Below the pieces are notes generated by a model. The model made no database searches and had not been told where the DNA came from. It saw only the letters and a list, made by a program, of their open reading frames with translations. A stretch of 64,000 nucleotides of DNA from RGIG464 sp045599585 (GTDB taxonomy: Bacteria; Myxococcota_A; Bradymonadia; UBA4248): assembly GCA_045599585.1 (NCBI GenBank), contig JAZRWH010000024.1, positions 51,555 through 115,554 on the forward strand, given 5' to 3'. Each line of letters begins with the position of its first letter. The first letter of the stretch is position 1. Both the position numbers and the translations under genes were made by a program. Of the stretch, positions 15,110-24,943 are shown in pieces.

Positions 15110-18100
15110 TTAGAGACGTTGTAATTCATTTTCAATTTCGCGTTTTGATCTTTCGCTCAAGGTCTTAGCTTTTTCGAGATAGAGATTGAGCATAGCTTTC
15201 GCATCTTTTTTTCGACCAGCGTCGCGATACATATAACCGATTCGCTCATAGATCTCAGCGGAATCATAGAGACCGTTGATACCTGTTTGTTCGAGATCAG
15301 CAAAGCCGTTATCGCGAGCGAGTTCAAAGGCTGTGAGGGCCTCGCTACGCTTATCGAGCTTCAGGAGAGCCAAACCTTTGATGTAATAGCGGGTAGCGTC
15401 CATTGAATCTGGTGTACTTTCAATGAGTTTGATCTTTTCGAGAACCTTTTTGACATCCCCAGATTCATATAAGAAGATCGCATACCCTTTAGCGAACTCC
15501 ATATTTGTCGGTTCAATGGCTTCAGCTTTCAAGAAGTCTTTAGAGGCATCGCTACGTTTTTGTTTTGCCTGATAGATGCGAGCGCGCTCATAGTAAGCGA
15601 CAGCCATTTCGTGTTTTTGTTCATCCGAAGCAGATTTTTTATAATCAGCGTCATTATTATATCGATCGATGACGACAGTGTACATTTGGAGCGCATCTTC
15701 GAGCTCATTGATTTTGACCAGAGCGTTTGCCATCCAGAGATTATAGGACTGATTACGATCATTTTTGTTATGAGCTTCATTAAACTGGGAGAGAGCGAAA
15801 GCGTAATCGCCCAATTCGTAAGCGCATCGTCCATTATAATAGTAGAGTTCAGGTTTACTGACATCCAGCTTAATTGTTTTGTCGAAGTACTGCTTTGCGG
15901 AATCGTAGACGCCACGTTCAAAGAAGAGGAGGCCGGTGTAATAGAGGAACATCGGGTTATTGGGTTCTTGAGCGACGAGCTGACTCATGCGTTTAAGAGC
16001 CGCATCCGGATCACCTAAATCATTGAGGAAGCGAGCCAATTTATATTGAATCTCGCTGGTAAGGGCGTGCATTTTTTTAAGTTCAGCGATATCGGCCTCG
16101 ACGGCATCACGATCCTGGAGCGCGACAGCGGCAACGAAATGCGCGACTCTAAGTCTTGAATCTTGAGGATAGAGGGCGATCATACGTTTTGAGAAGTCAA
16201 AGGCCTCCTGATTTTTTCCAGCGTGGATCAAGAATGTGAGCAGAACGTATGATTCTGTTGCCCCAAAGGCTTCATTTATCCATTCATTCAGATTAATCGC
16301 ATCATAAACGTTATCTTCGCCATCAATTTTTTTCTGAATCATGGAACGGACGCGGAGTACCCAAGAAACGCTTGACGAGCGTTCAGTTTCGACGATAGCT
16401 TCCATCGAATCCGAGTAATTTTTGCGCGCGAATTCAACGACGGCACGATAGAGCCAGAGGGACATTCTACTTGAGTCAAGTTTGATGCCTTCCGCCAGGG
16501 TACGGGCCATTGACTCGAGCAAATTCTGATTCGGCTGAACATTATCGAAATAGAGGTTTTCAAAACCAGCGGCGTAAATGCTCACGCGTGCATAGAGTTC
16601 ATAAAGCAGCACATCTTTCGTATCGCCACCATCCAAGAGGGATTTGAACAAGATCTGACAAGATTCGGCATGTCCCAGCTGAATACAGATATCAGCGATA
16701 GCAGAGAGTGCCTGCAAATCGTCACGATAAGCGTTTAGATCGTCTTCAATCGGTTTTATGAAAGCATTCCAATCACCGGAGTAAGCTTGTGCGCGGAACC
16801 GAATTGTATTTGCTTTTTTGCGTGTATTTTCGTCATTCTCAGACGATTTGATCAGCTCATCAGCCTGAGCCAAGGCTTTAGAATAGTTCCCCAATTGGAA
16901 CTGATTCATCGCCGAAAGGAGTTGTATGGCTACTGTTGTTTTTTGATTGGCGTCTTGAGTGTAGGCAGCCAATCTGTCGGCAGCTTCGTTAAATGCGCCA
17001 GAATGCATACACGCTTCTGCGTAGATAGCATCTGCAATAGGCCAACCGGAAACGTTTTTAAGGGCATCTTTGATCTCGTTTACGCATGCCATTTTTTCGT
17101 CATACGTGGCAGCAGCGGATTCAAATTTCTTTTTAGCTGCCAGTGCTTTGATGATCAGGACGACATTTGAGAAGGCGGGGTCAGCTTGTGCAGCCTGTTC
17201 GTATTCAGCGGCCTTTTCGGGAGAGCCATTGATCAATTCCCATCCCCAGAGACCTACACTGCACCACCCAGCTTTACAATATCCATCTTTTTCGATTTCG
17301 GGGACATTATTATTGATTGTTTCAATGGAGTCTTGGAGTTCTTCAGCATAATAGGCGCTTCCGAACAACATACCAACGATTGCTTTACCACGATTGTCGA
17401 GGCGATCCTCATTGGCAATCGTGAGCACGCGCAAATTGGCGATCGCGCCTTCATAGAATTGTTTGTATGATTCGACTGAATCAGCGCGAAGCAAGTCATC
17501 GCGGATCTCGTTGACAAAGGTTTCATCGACGGGAGCCAGTTCTTGATCACCTACATTTTTCTGCTGAATGACCCAGGAGACGATTGCAAATGCGATTGCG
17601 AAGATCACGAAAGCGATTGCGCAACCAATAATGATTTTGCTCGTACGTTTTCGTTTTGCAGATTCTTTAGCAGCTTTTTCGGCTCTTTCTTTTTCATTTG
17701 AAGTAATGATGGACTTTTCGGCCTCAGCGGCTTTAATGGAGGCGATATCGAACACCATTTCGCCTTCGCCGATCGCCTCATCTTGCAAACCGACTTCTGC
17801 GACTTCACCTTTTTGAGGGGGAGGAGCCATCAAAGGCACGGGGTTAGCATTTTTGGCGGGAGTATTATTTACGAGCGGCGGAACTTCGCCAAAGCAGGAG
17901 TCCCCGTTAGGATCTTCTGAAAGGAGACCGAGGACATCAAAAGTCGGAGCGACTGGTGCTTGAGGAATTTGTTGTTTTTGGCTTTCCAATTTTTCGGCTG
18001 CGATACTTTTATCGATCTGAGCCATAGAGATCGCATCGGGAATCGGAGTGGACGAATCATTTTGAAAATCGACGCGAAGCAAGCCAGATCTTTGCTCACG

Positions 18101-19399
18101 GGATTCTGCGGACGCATCGCGCGCCATGCCCATCACACCGAGCGGATCATCATTAAGGGGCAATCCGGAATCGCTATTTTTATCGAAGGGATCCAAGGTG
18201 AAATCCAAGCCGAGGGGATCAGCGTTTTGTGTTCCGCTATTATTTAGACGAATTTTAGGCGCAGCGAAGCCAGTATTTGGCAACTGTTGAGCCGTCGTTT
18301 GTGCAGAAGATTTTGGAGATTGACGTTCCGAAAGACGTTCATTGTTTTCTAAAGACGCTTCGAAGCCGCGCATTGCGTTATTGATTGCACGTTCTTCCTG
18401 AGAAGTGCGTTTTTTCTTTTCCTCTTCAAGGCGGTCGTGATCATTGAGCTCATCGAAAGAGAACGTACCGAAGGCCATCGTCGGCTTTCTGGGAGCTTCA
18501 TTGTTTGACGCAAACGATTTGCGTTCATCACCACGCAACATGGTAATATTCGCAACATCTTCATCAACGCCTCTTTGAACGCTCACTTTATTTGCCGGAA
18601 TTACCGTATTAAATTCAGGTGCAGATTCAACGTCACGCTTAGCACTATGAAGTGCGTTATCCAAGTTTAAACTTGCGGGCGATAGATCCAAATTGAGGCC
18701 CAAAGGATCATCATCCATTCTTAAGCTTTTAAAATCGCCCGTTTTAGGTTCAGGCAAGCCATCTGCAGATGTTGTTTTAGGCGTAGGAAGATCAAAGCCT
18801 TTTGGAGAAGGCAAGCCATCTGCGGATGCTGTTTTTGGCGTAGGAAGATCAAAACCTTTGGGAGAAGGGAGACCAGCAAAGGCAGAAGATTTGGGTTTAG
18901 GCAAATCAAGGCCTTTGGGCATAGGCAATCCGACCGATGCCGAAGCTTTAGGCGAAGGCAGATCAAAGCCTTTGAGCGAGGGGAATGCGTCGTCGGGGGC
19001 ACTTTTGCTAGACGGCACGCCGATTCCTTTGAGCGAGGGAAATGCGTCGTCGGGGGCACTTTTGCTAGACGGCACGCCAATTCCTTTGAGCGAGGGGAAT
19101 GCGTCGTCGGGGGCACTTTTGCTAGACGGCACGCCGATTCCTTTGAGCGAGGGGAAATCAACAGCCCCATCAAAAGAAGGCTTTACCTGAGGAATATTGG
19201 GTTTATCCAACGAAAACAAAGGATCATGTGCACCTGTTTCTGGGAGATCTGCGAGCTCGTCCCCCAATCCATCAAAAGACGGAAATCCATCAAGACTGCC
19301 AGCTCCGGCGACAGAATCAAGATTCAAATTACTAATGCCGTCTTCAAAGTTAAGCATAAGTCCAGATTCTGCATTCTTATTATCGTTATCAAGAGCCAT
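15110..19399 (-). CDS. Giant single-TM TPR protein with repetitive N-terminus
   Basis: The product is about 1429 aa. Residues 1-580 are low-complexity. They include three near-identical 19-residue repeats (FPSLKGIGVPSSKSAPDDA) and looser Leu/Pro/Lys repeats. A single TM helix lies near residues 590-615 (IIIGCAIAFVIFAIAFAIVSWVI), preceded by a basic stretch. The remaining 800 residues are TPR-like helical repeats, for example NPMFLYYTGLLFFERGVYDSAKQYF. The basic side before the TM suggests an N-terminal cytosolic tail and extracytoplasmic TPRs. I choose ATG 19399, with GAGGAT upstream. The same strand and neighbours suggest a cell-envelope complex, but the function is unknown. Confidence 0.8.
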   Translation of the reverse strand: MALDNDNKNAESGLMLNFEDGISNLNLDSVAGAGSLDGFPSFDGLGDELADLPETGAHDPLFSLDKPNIPQVKPSFDGAVDFPSLKGIGVPSSKSAPDDAFPSLKGIGVPSSKSAPDDAFPSLKGIGVPSSKSAPDDAFPSLKGFDLPSPKASASVGLPMPKGLDLPKPKSSAFAGLPSPKGFDLPTPKTASADGLPSPKGFDLPTPKTTSADGLPEPKTGDFKSLRMDDDPLGLNLDLSPASLNLDNALHSAKRDVESAPEFNTVIPANKVSVQRGVDEDVANITMLRGDERKSFASNNEAPRKPTMAFGTFSFDELNDHDRLEEEKKKRTSQEERAINNAMRGFEASLENNERLSERQSPKSSAQTTAQQLPNTGFAAPKIRLNNSGTQNADPLGLDFTLDPFDKNSDSGLPLNDDPLGVMGMARDASAESREQRSGLLRVDFQNDSSTPIPDAISMAQIDKSIAAEKLESQKQQIPQAPVAPTFDVLGLLSEDPNGDSCFGEVPPLVNNTPAKNANPVPLMAPPPQKGEVAEVGLQDEAIGEGEMVFDIASIKAAEAEKSIITSNEKERAEKAAKESAKRKRTSKIIIGCAIAFVIFAIAFAIVSWVIQQKNVGDQELAPVDETFVNEIRDDLLRADSVESYKQFYEGAIANLRVLTIANEDRLDNRGKAIVGMLFGSAYYAEELQDSIETINNNVPEIEKDGYCKAGWCSVGLWGWELINGSPEKAAEYEQAAQADPAFSNVVLIIKALAAKKKFESAAATYDEKMACVNEIKDALKNVSGWPIADAIYAEACMHSGAFNEAADRLAAYTQDANQKTTVAIQLLSAMNQFQLGNYSKALAQADELIKSSENDENTRKKANTIRFRAQAYSGDWNAFIKPIEDDLNAYRDDLQALSAIADICIQLGHAESCQILFKSLLDGGDTKDVLLYELYARVSIYAAGFENLYFDNVQPNQNLLESMARTLAEGIKLDSSRMSLWLYRAVVEFARKNYSDSMEAIVETERSSSVSWVLRVRSMIQKKIDGEDNVYDAINLNEWINEAFGATESYVLLTFLIHAGKNQEAFDFSKRMIALYPQDSRLRVAHFVAAVALQDRDAVEADIAELKKMHALTSEIQYKLARFLNDLGDPDAALKRMSQLVAQEPNNPMFLYYTGLLFFERGVYDSAKQYFDKTIKLDVSKPELYYYNGRCAYELGDYAFALSQFNEAHNKNDRNQSYNLWMANALVKINELEDALQMYTVVIDRYNNDADYKKSASDEQKHEMAVAYYERARIYQAKQKRSDASKDFLKAEAIEPTNMEFAKGYAIFLYESGDVKKVLEKIKLIESTPDSMDATRYYIKGLALLKLDKRSEALTAFELARDNGFADLEQTGINGLYDSAEIYERIGYMYRDAGRKKDAKAMLNLYLEKAKTLSERSKREIENELQRL
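18969..19139 (-). repeat. Three tandem 57-bp coding repeats
   Basis: Copies begin at 18969, 19026 and 19083, and a partial fourth begins at 19140. They are nearly identical at DNA level. They encode 19-residue units of the disordered N-terminal region of the giant TPR protein. Low divergence indicates recent expansion. Confidence 0.9.
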
Positions 19400-19634
19400 T
19401 TTTATCCTCACAACACAAATTACCGGTTCAAATCACCAACTGAAAAAACCGTAATTTGTCCATATACCCTATTTTAGCTCAACTGACAAACACGACTAAC
19501 GCTAGAAAAGCCTAAAATATAGTTCAATATTTACCTAAATTTTAAAATTATCTTTTACAACGTATCAAAATTTTAAAATTTAGCTATATCCATTAATATA
19601 AATAGAAAATTTTGTATTCAGCCCCTGCGGGAAA

Positions 19635-19715
19635 GAGGGGGTAGTGGCGTATTCCTCATGTGTCGATTTATGGATCGACGCATGAGGAATAGCCACTCAG
19701 GGGGAGACTTCCCCC
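19635..19715 (-). repeat. Structured repeat element, family A, copy 4
   Basis: On the minus strand GGGGGAAGTCTCCCCC is followed by GAGTGGC-TATTCC ... GGAATA-C-GCCACT and ACCCCCTC. The stem bases GTGGC/GCCAC co-vary relative to GCGGC/GCCGC. The loop adds a further hairpin, ATGCGTCGAT paired with ATCGACACAT. Confidence 0.85.
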
Positions 19716-19745
19716 ACAAAAAAGAGCACCACGTAGAGAAAGGGG

Positions 19746-19775
19746 AAAAAAAAGCCCCGCCATAACAGCGGGGCT
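19746..19775 (-). terminator. Terminator for the metalloprotease gene
   Basis: AGCCCCGC and GCGGGGCT form an 8-bp stem around a 7-nt loop. On the minus strand a run of seven T follows. It lies 36 bp beyond the stop codon. Confidence 0.85.
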
Positions 19776-19810
19776 AGGAGATTCAGCTCGTCAAGCAAGC
19801 TGAGGGGAGA

Positions 19811-22800
19811 TTAGTAGAGACCACCGAGGAACGGATAGATACTACGAATCCAGTTAATGTCACGGATACTGTATTCTGTCTGATAACGGTAAGCGTACCA
19901 GCGATACATAGCATCCATATAGGCTTTATGTTTGGGGCTTGATTCGTCATCGAAGTCAGCATCCGTCATTGTGGAGTCGATTTCGAGGAGTTCACGGTAA
20001 GCAGCGAGCATTCTCTCAGCATTGTCGTTTGCGGCATTGATGAGCATTGCGCCACCGCTGACATCGACGAAGTTCATATCGCCATAGCAAGCAGCGGGGA
20101 GATCATCGTCGTCATCGACAGATTCACAATCGAGCGTATTCGCGCCGTAGACAGAACCTGTGAAGGGATCGGTGAAGGTAACAGCTTTGTAGCCGTAACC
20201 CGGTCTGATTTCTTCACCAGAGTCATCTCTATAGACATTGAGCTGATCGTTGAAGGAAGGATCCATACCGATGGGGCCGCTATAGAGCATAGCGTAGAGG
20301 GTCATGTAAACCTTAACGGTGAGGCTTGTGTCAGTATCGACGACGGGGTTAATCGGACGGCACGTGCCATTATCGCACGTATCGGAGCTATTAGCACATT
20401 TACCGATGGGGTTTGAAGCGGAGCAAGCGGAGACGCCGGCGAAAGCATTGTCCCAAGCAGCAGCTGTGAAGGAGTTTGCAGCGGGGAGGCAAGCGAAGAG
20501 CGAGCCATCGCTACTAACCTGATAGACACTACCCGAGGTGGGGCAAACTTGTTTGGCAGCATTGGCATCTTCGTAGATGGGGGTGCAGTGATTACCACCG
20601 CCGTCACCCCAGTCACTGCAGTAAGCCATTGCAGCGTTAGGATCGGCCATACAATCACTAGAAGATTCGCAAGCACCGAAGAGAGGCACGTTACCAGCTT
20701 CGAGCGTATCGAACTGAGCTTTCGTCATACCCGTGACAGGATCATAGGAGACGGAAGTGTCATCTTTGCCGTACCAACGAGCGAAGGTGATCGGACGATA
20801 GACGAGCGTACCGGTCTTGTATTCTTCGCCATTGACAGTGATCTTTTCGCCCTTAGAGAGATCGAGACGCGGGCTATAGCCTTTGTAATTCTCAGAGTAG
20901 AGCGCATTGATCATCGCGGTGAGTTCTTCTTTGTAGTAATCGAAGTAACCGAATGTGTAGGTACCCACGTCACCGGAGTCGATGATGACGTCAGCTTCGT
21001 TATCGAAGAGGGACATAGCGGCCATGAACGCAGTGTAGTTGTGTTCAAGTTCGAAATCGTTCCACTGATAATTGTAGCCGTAATCGACATCGTATTTCTG
21101 GTAATGGCGGCGACCTTCACCGGGTTTAACGTAGAAGTAATTAGGATCTTTGAGTTGGCTACCGCAGAAAGCACTGCGATAGAATTTGCTTGTTTCCTCA
21201 GCAGCTTCATCGTCAGCGGTGAGACCGAAGAGGTGACCATTGTCGACGCGTTCGCAGAAGAGACCATATTCAGGCGTTACAAGAGCTTTAGCGATGAGGT
21301 TGAAACCAGCGGCAACAGCGGCATTACCGACGTTTTCGTTGAGTTCGAGATCGACATCACTGTACTGATCGATAACGGAGTCGAGAGCACTTCTGCTACC
21401 GACGTACCAGTTCTGGAAGCGGTCCGAGATATCGAGGAACGTGCCCATGTGACGATTGGCAGCGCTCCAGGAGTTCCAGTAGGAACGACCACGGGCGTAA
21501 TCTGTGAACCAGTAGTAATTGTTATACTCGTTGATGTAGTAGAGCATCTGTTCGAGAGCGTCAGCGCCGAAGTCGAAGCGGTTGCACGAAGCGAGCTGAC
21601 CGGCGTTTTCGTCAGAGCAGAAGAGGTAAGGTACGCGAACGAGGGCATTATCGCCATCATTTGCTTTGCTTGCGAGGTAATCTTCGATACGGCTGTATTT
21701 ACGTTCGGAGACGAATTTCGGGACATCGCCGTCGAAGACGTCTTTCGAGTAAGCACGGGCCATATTCTGGTAGTGAACGAGTTCGAGATAAGGCTGACCG
21801 ATTGTGGTCGCATCGTCGAATGTACTGTAAACAGTCTTGGTTACGTAATTGCCGGAGCCATCAGCGTCAACTTTGACTTTTGCGGAGACAGCGCCCGTCG
21901 TATCTTTTGCAGTGAGGACAGCACCGAAGGCGCCGAGTTCACTTTTATTCTTCGAGAAGACTTCGATGATACCATCGACTTCGCGTCCGCACTTCGTGCC
22001 GACCATTTTACCACCGCGAGCAGCGCACTCTGCGGGTGTTTCGTTTACGAGGTCATAACCTTTACTGTAAGCGTAAATGATAGCAGCGAGGTCATATTTA
22101 CCGAGACCACTGAAGTCGTTCGTTGCACCAGCCGTGTAATCCATGATGGAGGAGTACATGTTGGTCATCAAACCACCTTTAATAGCGTCGGATTTGCCAG
22201 CGCCCTGTGCAATTTCACCGGCGCCTTCTTCATAACCAGAGCGACCGAGCTGTTTGTCGGAATAATCGTACAGTTTGAGCATATCCTGGTAAGTGGAAAT
22301 GTCTTTATTGAAGTTTTCGTCTGCACGAAGTTCCCAGTAACGGTTCTGGTAGTTGAGGGAGTCGTAAGAGCCGGAGAAGTTGTGGCGGAGACCGAAGCTA
22401 TGGCCCATTTCGTGGAGCGTCGTAGAGACGAAGACACGGCTGCGGAGCTCATAGAGGATATCCTGATAATCGGTACGGCCCATGTATTCGCGTGCAATTG
22501 CAGCGTAGTTAGGATCGAAACCGAACGAATCATTTTCGAAGCAATAACCTTTTGCACCGAGCTCACTTCTGAGCGTGTTGCGGAAGTTACGCTGTTTGGG
22601 GCTAAGCGCAGAAGCGACCGTAGCGAACTGTTTGGCCTCATCAGAAAGACCAGCAGCACTACCCGTGTTCATCTTCTTAGCGAGATTCTGCTGAAGTTTG
22701 TTGTCAACCGTACCGGGAACGATACCGGATGCGAAGACAGACTGGATCTTAGAATCGACGGAGGTGTAATCGTATTTCTTGAGATTGGATTTTTTAACTT

Positions 22801-24511
22801 TCATCTCAAGCGATTTTTGAGCTTTCGCGCGACGATCAGCAGTCGTGAGTCTCTTAGCGGCACTTTCGTTGCTCATTCTGGTGAGATCTACGAATTTACC
22901 AGCTGTATCTCTTGCCTGGGCGATAGCTTCTGCGTTGGCAGCAACGCCTTCATCCGTGAGATCACCGTTGATATATTTAATGAAGTCAAGGATGGAGTTT
23001 GCCTGGCGAGCCATAGGCGCAGTGTAGACGTGGGCGTTACCAGAGAACGTTTCACCGGTAAGAGGATCGCTTGCACCAGGGCCATAACCGAGGAGACCGA
23101 CATCCTGACGTTGATTGATGAGCCAAACGACGTTTCTACGGAAGTCACCTTCACGAGGAGCATAACCCACAGGACCGCAGACTTCTGTATTATCGACAGC
23201 CTGAACCGGGATATGGCAAAGCACGAAGACATCTTGATCGCCGCCAACGAAGGAACCTACACGGTCACTGTTGCTGGCAAGTCTACGTTCACCGGAAACC
23301 GTTGATTTCTTGATACGGCCGATGAGGGACTTGTTGGGAGCATCAAGAGACGTGTAACGTGTCTCAACGAACTGTTCCGCATTGAGGCTTCCCAGATCTT
23401 TGCTCTGAATAACTCGGACTGCTTTCTTGAAGGTTTCGTTCCAGTCTTCAATGACGCGGTAAGCTGCACCCTCGAGGTACTGTTCGTCGTCGAGATTACG
23501 AATGTAGTACGGCATCGTTTTGACTTTACGATCACTCAACGCAATCAAGTTACCCTTGTCGTGCGTCGCTTCCCAGATGTTGTGGCGGTTAGCCAAACGG
23601 ATCTGACCATCATTGAGGATACCGACATAAGGATCATACGTCGTACGTTCGCTGCGGAAATAACCGAAACGAACCATATCCTGGTTGGAATACTCAACCG
23701 CTTCGTAATCACGATCGCCGAGATCGTGGACAAAGCTCGTTACAATGCGGACAGACGTTGCATCACAGGAACCAAACCAGTTACCGAACCATGCACCGTA
23801 AACACAACCCCAAATCGAAGGCTGAGCAATATACGTAGCCGGTGTATCGAAGTAGGTAAGAATACCTTCTTCATTGCGTTCGAAGTAAGGTGCATTCGGA
23901 TCGCTGCCGTCTTCACTCATCTCATCATTATGAGAATAGGAAAGCATGATTGTCGGCGCGAGTCCATAATACAATCTCCATTCGAAGTTGATGATCGCAT
24001 TCGATGACCAGTCTACGCGCATGTAATCGCGTTCCCACCAATTGCGGTCACTTGAATTCTCAACGATGACGTTGGACTGTTCACCTGTTGAGGGGTCGTA
24101 TGTTCTCTGAACGTCGAAGTGTGACGAAATCGGATACACCGCCTTGATCGTGCCGGTGTAGTTGCCGCCATAAAGCTCTTCGTACGAATCTTCGCCGTAG
24201 AAGTTCTTCGTGGTGTCGTCTGAACCCGCGAGATCAGGATACGCACGGTACGCAATAAGGTAGTTCTCTTCTGCTACGAAGCGTACTTTGTCCATGTCGG
24301 ACATAAGTCCTTCAAAATATTCATCACTGGAGACTGAGTCAACGTGCGTGACTTTCTGACTCATCCACCATGTTCCAGACGTAAGATCAGACTTCAGGAT
24401 TTTATCCGGAGACGTACGATCTATATCACCGATATCCTGCGCACATCCACCGGCTGCAGCCGCTGCAAGCAGCGTCGCCAGTAGCGCACTTCTTTTCCAT
24501 GTTTCTTTCAT
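19811..24511 (-). CDS. Zinc-dependent metalloprotease lipoprotein
   Basis: The product is 1566 aa. A signal peptide with an Ala run ends in GGC at residue 23 (probable lipobox). The zinc motif HEMGHSFGLRHNF lies near residue 700. It has the extended HExxHxxGLRH form of metzincin-like metalloproteases, so all three zinc ligands and the catalytic Glu are present. The C-terminal half includes Cys-rich inserts (CESSSDCMADPNAAMAYCSDW, CANSSDTCDNGTC) typical of myxobacterial secreted enzymes. It should be anchored outside the inner membrane and degrade extracellular or surface proteins. A long antisense ORF on the opposite strand is a coding-bias shadow. Confidence 0.85.
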   Translation of the reverse strand: MKETWKRSALLATLLAAAAAGGCAQDIGDIDRTSPDKILKSDLTSGTWWMSQKVTHVDSVSSDEYFEGLMSDMDKVRFVAEENYLIAYRAYPDLAGSDDTTKNFYGEDSYEELYGGNYTGTIKAVYPISSHFDVQRTYDPSTGEQSNVIVENSSDRNWWERDYMRVDWSSNAIINFEWRLYYGLAPTIMLSYSHNDEMSEDGSDPNAPYFERNEEGILTYFDTPATYIAQPSIWGCVYGAWFGNWFGSCDATSVRIVTSFVHDLGDRDYEAVEYSNQDMVRFGYFRSERTTYDPYVGILNDGQIRLANRHNIWEATHDKGNLIALSDRKVKTMPYYIRNLDDEQYLEGAAYRVIEDWNETFKKAVRVIQSKDLGSLNAEQFVETRYTSLDAPNKSLIGRIKKSTVSGERRLASNSDRVGSFVGGDQDVFVLCHIPVQAVDNTEVCGPVGYAPREGDFRRNVVWLINQRQDVGLLGYGPGASDPLTGETFSGNAHVYTAPMARQANSILDFIKYINGDLTDEGVAANAEAIAQARDTAGKFVDLTRMSNESAAKRLTTADRRAKAQKSLEMKVKKSNLKKYDYTSVDSKIQSVFASGIVPGTVDNKLQQNLAKKMNTGSAAGLSDEAKQFATVASALSPKQRNFRNTLRSELGAKGYCFENDSFGFDPNYAAIAREYMGRTDYQDILYELRSRVFVSTTLHEMGHSFGLRHNFSGSYDSLNYQNRYWELRADENFNKDISTYQDMLKLYDYSDKQLGRSGYEEGAGEIAQGAGKSDAIKGGLMTNMYSSIMDYTAGATNDFSGLGKYDLAAIIYAYSKGYDLVNETPAECAARGGKMVGTKCGREVDGIIEVFSKNKSELGAFGAVLTAKDTTGAVSAKVKVDADGSGNYVTKTVYSTFDDATTIGQPYLELVHYQNMARAYSKDVFDGDVPKFVSERKYSRIEDYLASKANDGDNALVRVPYLFCSDENAGQLASCNRFDFGADALEQMLYYINEYNNYYWFTDYARGRSYWNSWSAANRHMGTFLDISDRFQNWYVGSRSALDSVIDQYSDVDLELNENVGNAAVAAGFNLIAKALVTPEYGLFCERVDNGHLFGLTADDEAAEETSKFYRSAFCGSQLKDPNYFYVKPGEGRRHYQKYDVDYGYNYQWNDFELEHNYTAFMAAMSLFDNEADVIIDSGDVGTYTFGYFDYYKEELTAMINALYSENYKGYSPRLDLSKGEKITVNGEEYKTGTLVYRPITFARWYGKDDTSVSYDPVTGMTKAQFDTLEAGNVPLFGACESSSDCMADPNAAMAYCSDWGDGGGNHCTPIYEDANAAKQVCPTSGSVYQVSSDGSLFACLPAANSFTAAAWDNAFAGVSACSASNPIGKCANSSDTCDNGTCRPINPVVDTDTSLTVKVYMTLYAMLYSGPIGMDPSFNDQLNVYRDDSGEEIRPGYGYKAVTFTDPFTGSVYGANTLDCESVDDDDDLPAACYGDMNFVDVSGGAMLINAANDNAERMLAAYRELLEIDSTMTDADFDDESSPKHKAYMDAMYRWYAYRYQTEYSIRDINWIRSIYPFLGGLY

Positions 24512-24943
24512 TGTCTTACTCCTTAACCACCTGTCTACTTGCTCTTAATTAGAGTACTGACTGGTCTAAAATGATCCTTCCTTGGAGTTGTATAAAAATT
24601 CCGCCTTGACGCGTTTTTTTGCGTGTTGATATTGGCGGCGTTACTCTCACATTTGCCTACCTACATAAATCGTTTTCTCTTGTCTACCCCAAAATTGCAT
24701 TTTTTTCGTTTTTTCGTTTTTTCTCTCCTTTTCATCGCTTCCTGTTTCCTTAGAAAACACAATGAAATCCCTAAATCCGTTTAAAATCCCTTAAATTTTA
24801 AATTTGAATTATATTCATAAATTTAAAACCTAAACGCATTTTATCTGACAATCAACCTTTTTAAAACGTTACATCTTCGCTTTTTTTGCGTTTTTTCTCT
24901 TTATCTCCGAACACAATAAAGCAAAAACTTCACTTTCCGCATT
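24512..24943. other. 432-bp intergenic region, no gene seen
   Basis: The region is A/T-rich with several pyrimidine runs such as CGTTTTTTCG and two TTAAATTTTAAATTT-like tracts. It holds the upstream region of the metalloprotease and the end of the kinase gene. I see no clear terminator stem. Confidence 0.4.

Larger units (their letters stand above)
19400..19810. other. 411-bp intergenic region with family A copy and terminator
   Basis: It holds an AT-rich stretch at 19490-19620, which includes two AATTTTAAAATT-type tracts. The family A repeat and the terminator listed separately follow. No gene is seen. Confidence 0.5.

Noticed and set aside
18693..19190. 165-codon plus-strand ORF in the repeat region
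   Set aside because: It is the antisense reading of the 57-bp repeats of the giant TPR protein.
20549..23305. 918-codon plus-strand ORF inside the metalloprotease gene
   Set aside because: It is fully antisense to a gene with a complete zinc motif and lipoprotein signal. Its composition (Val/Ile/Thr/Glu-rich without motifs) is what antisense coding bias gives.
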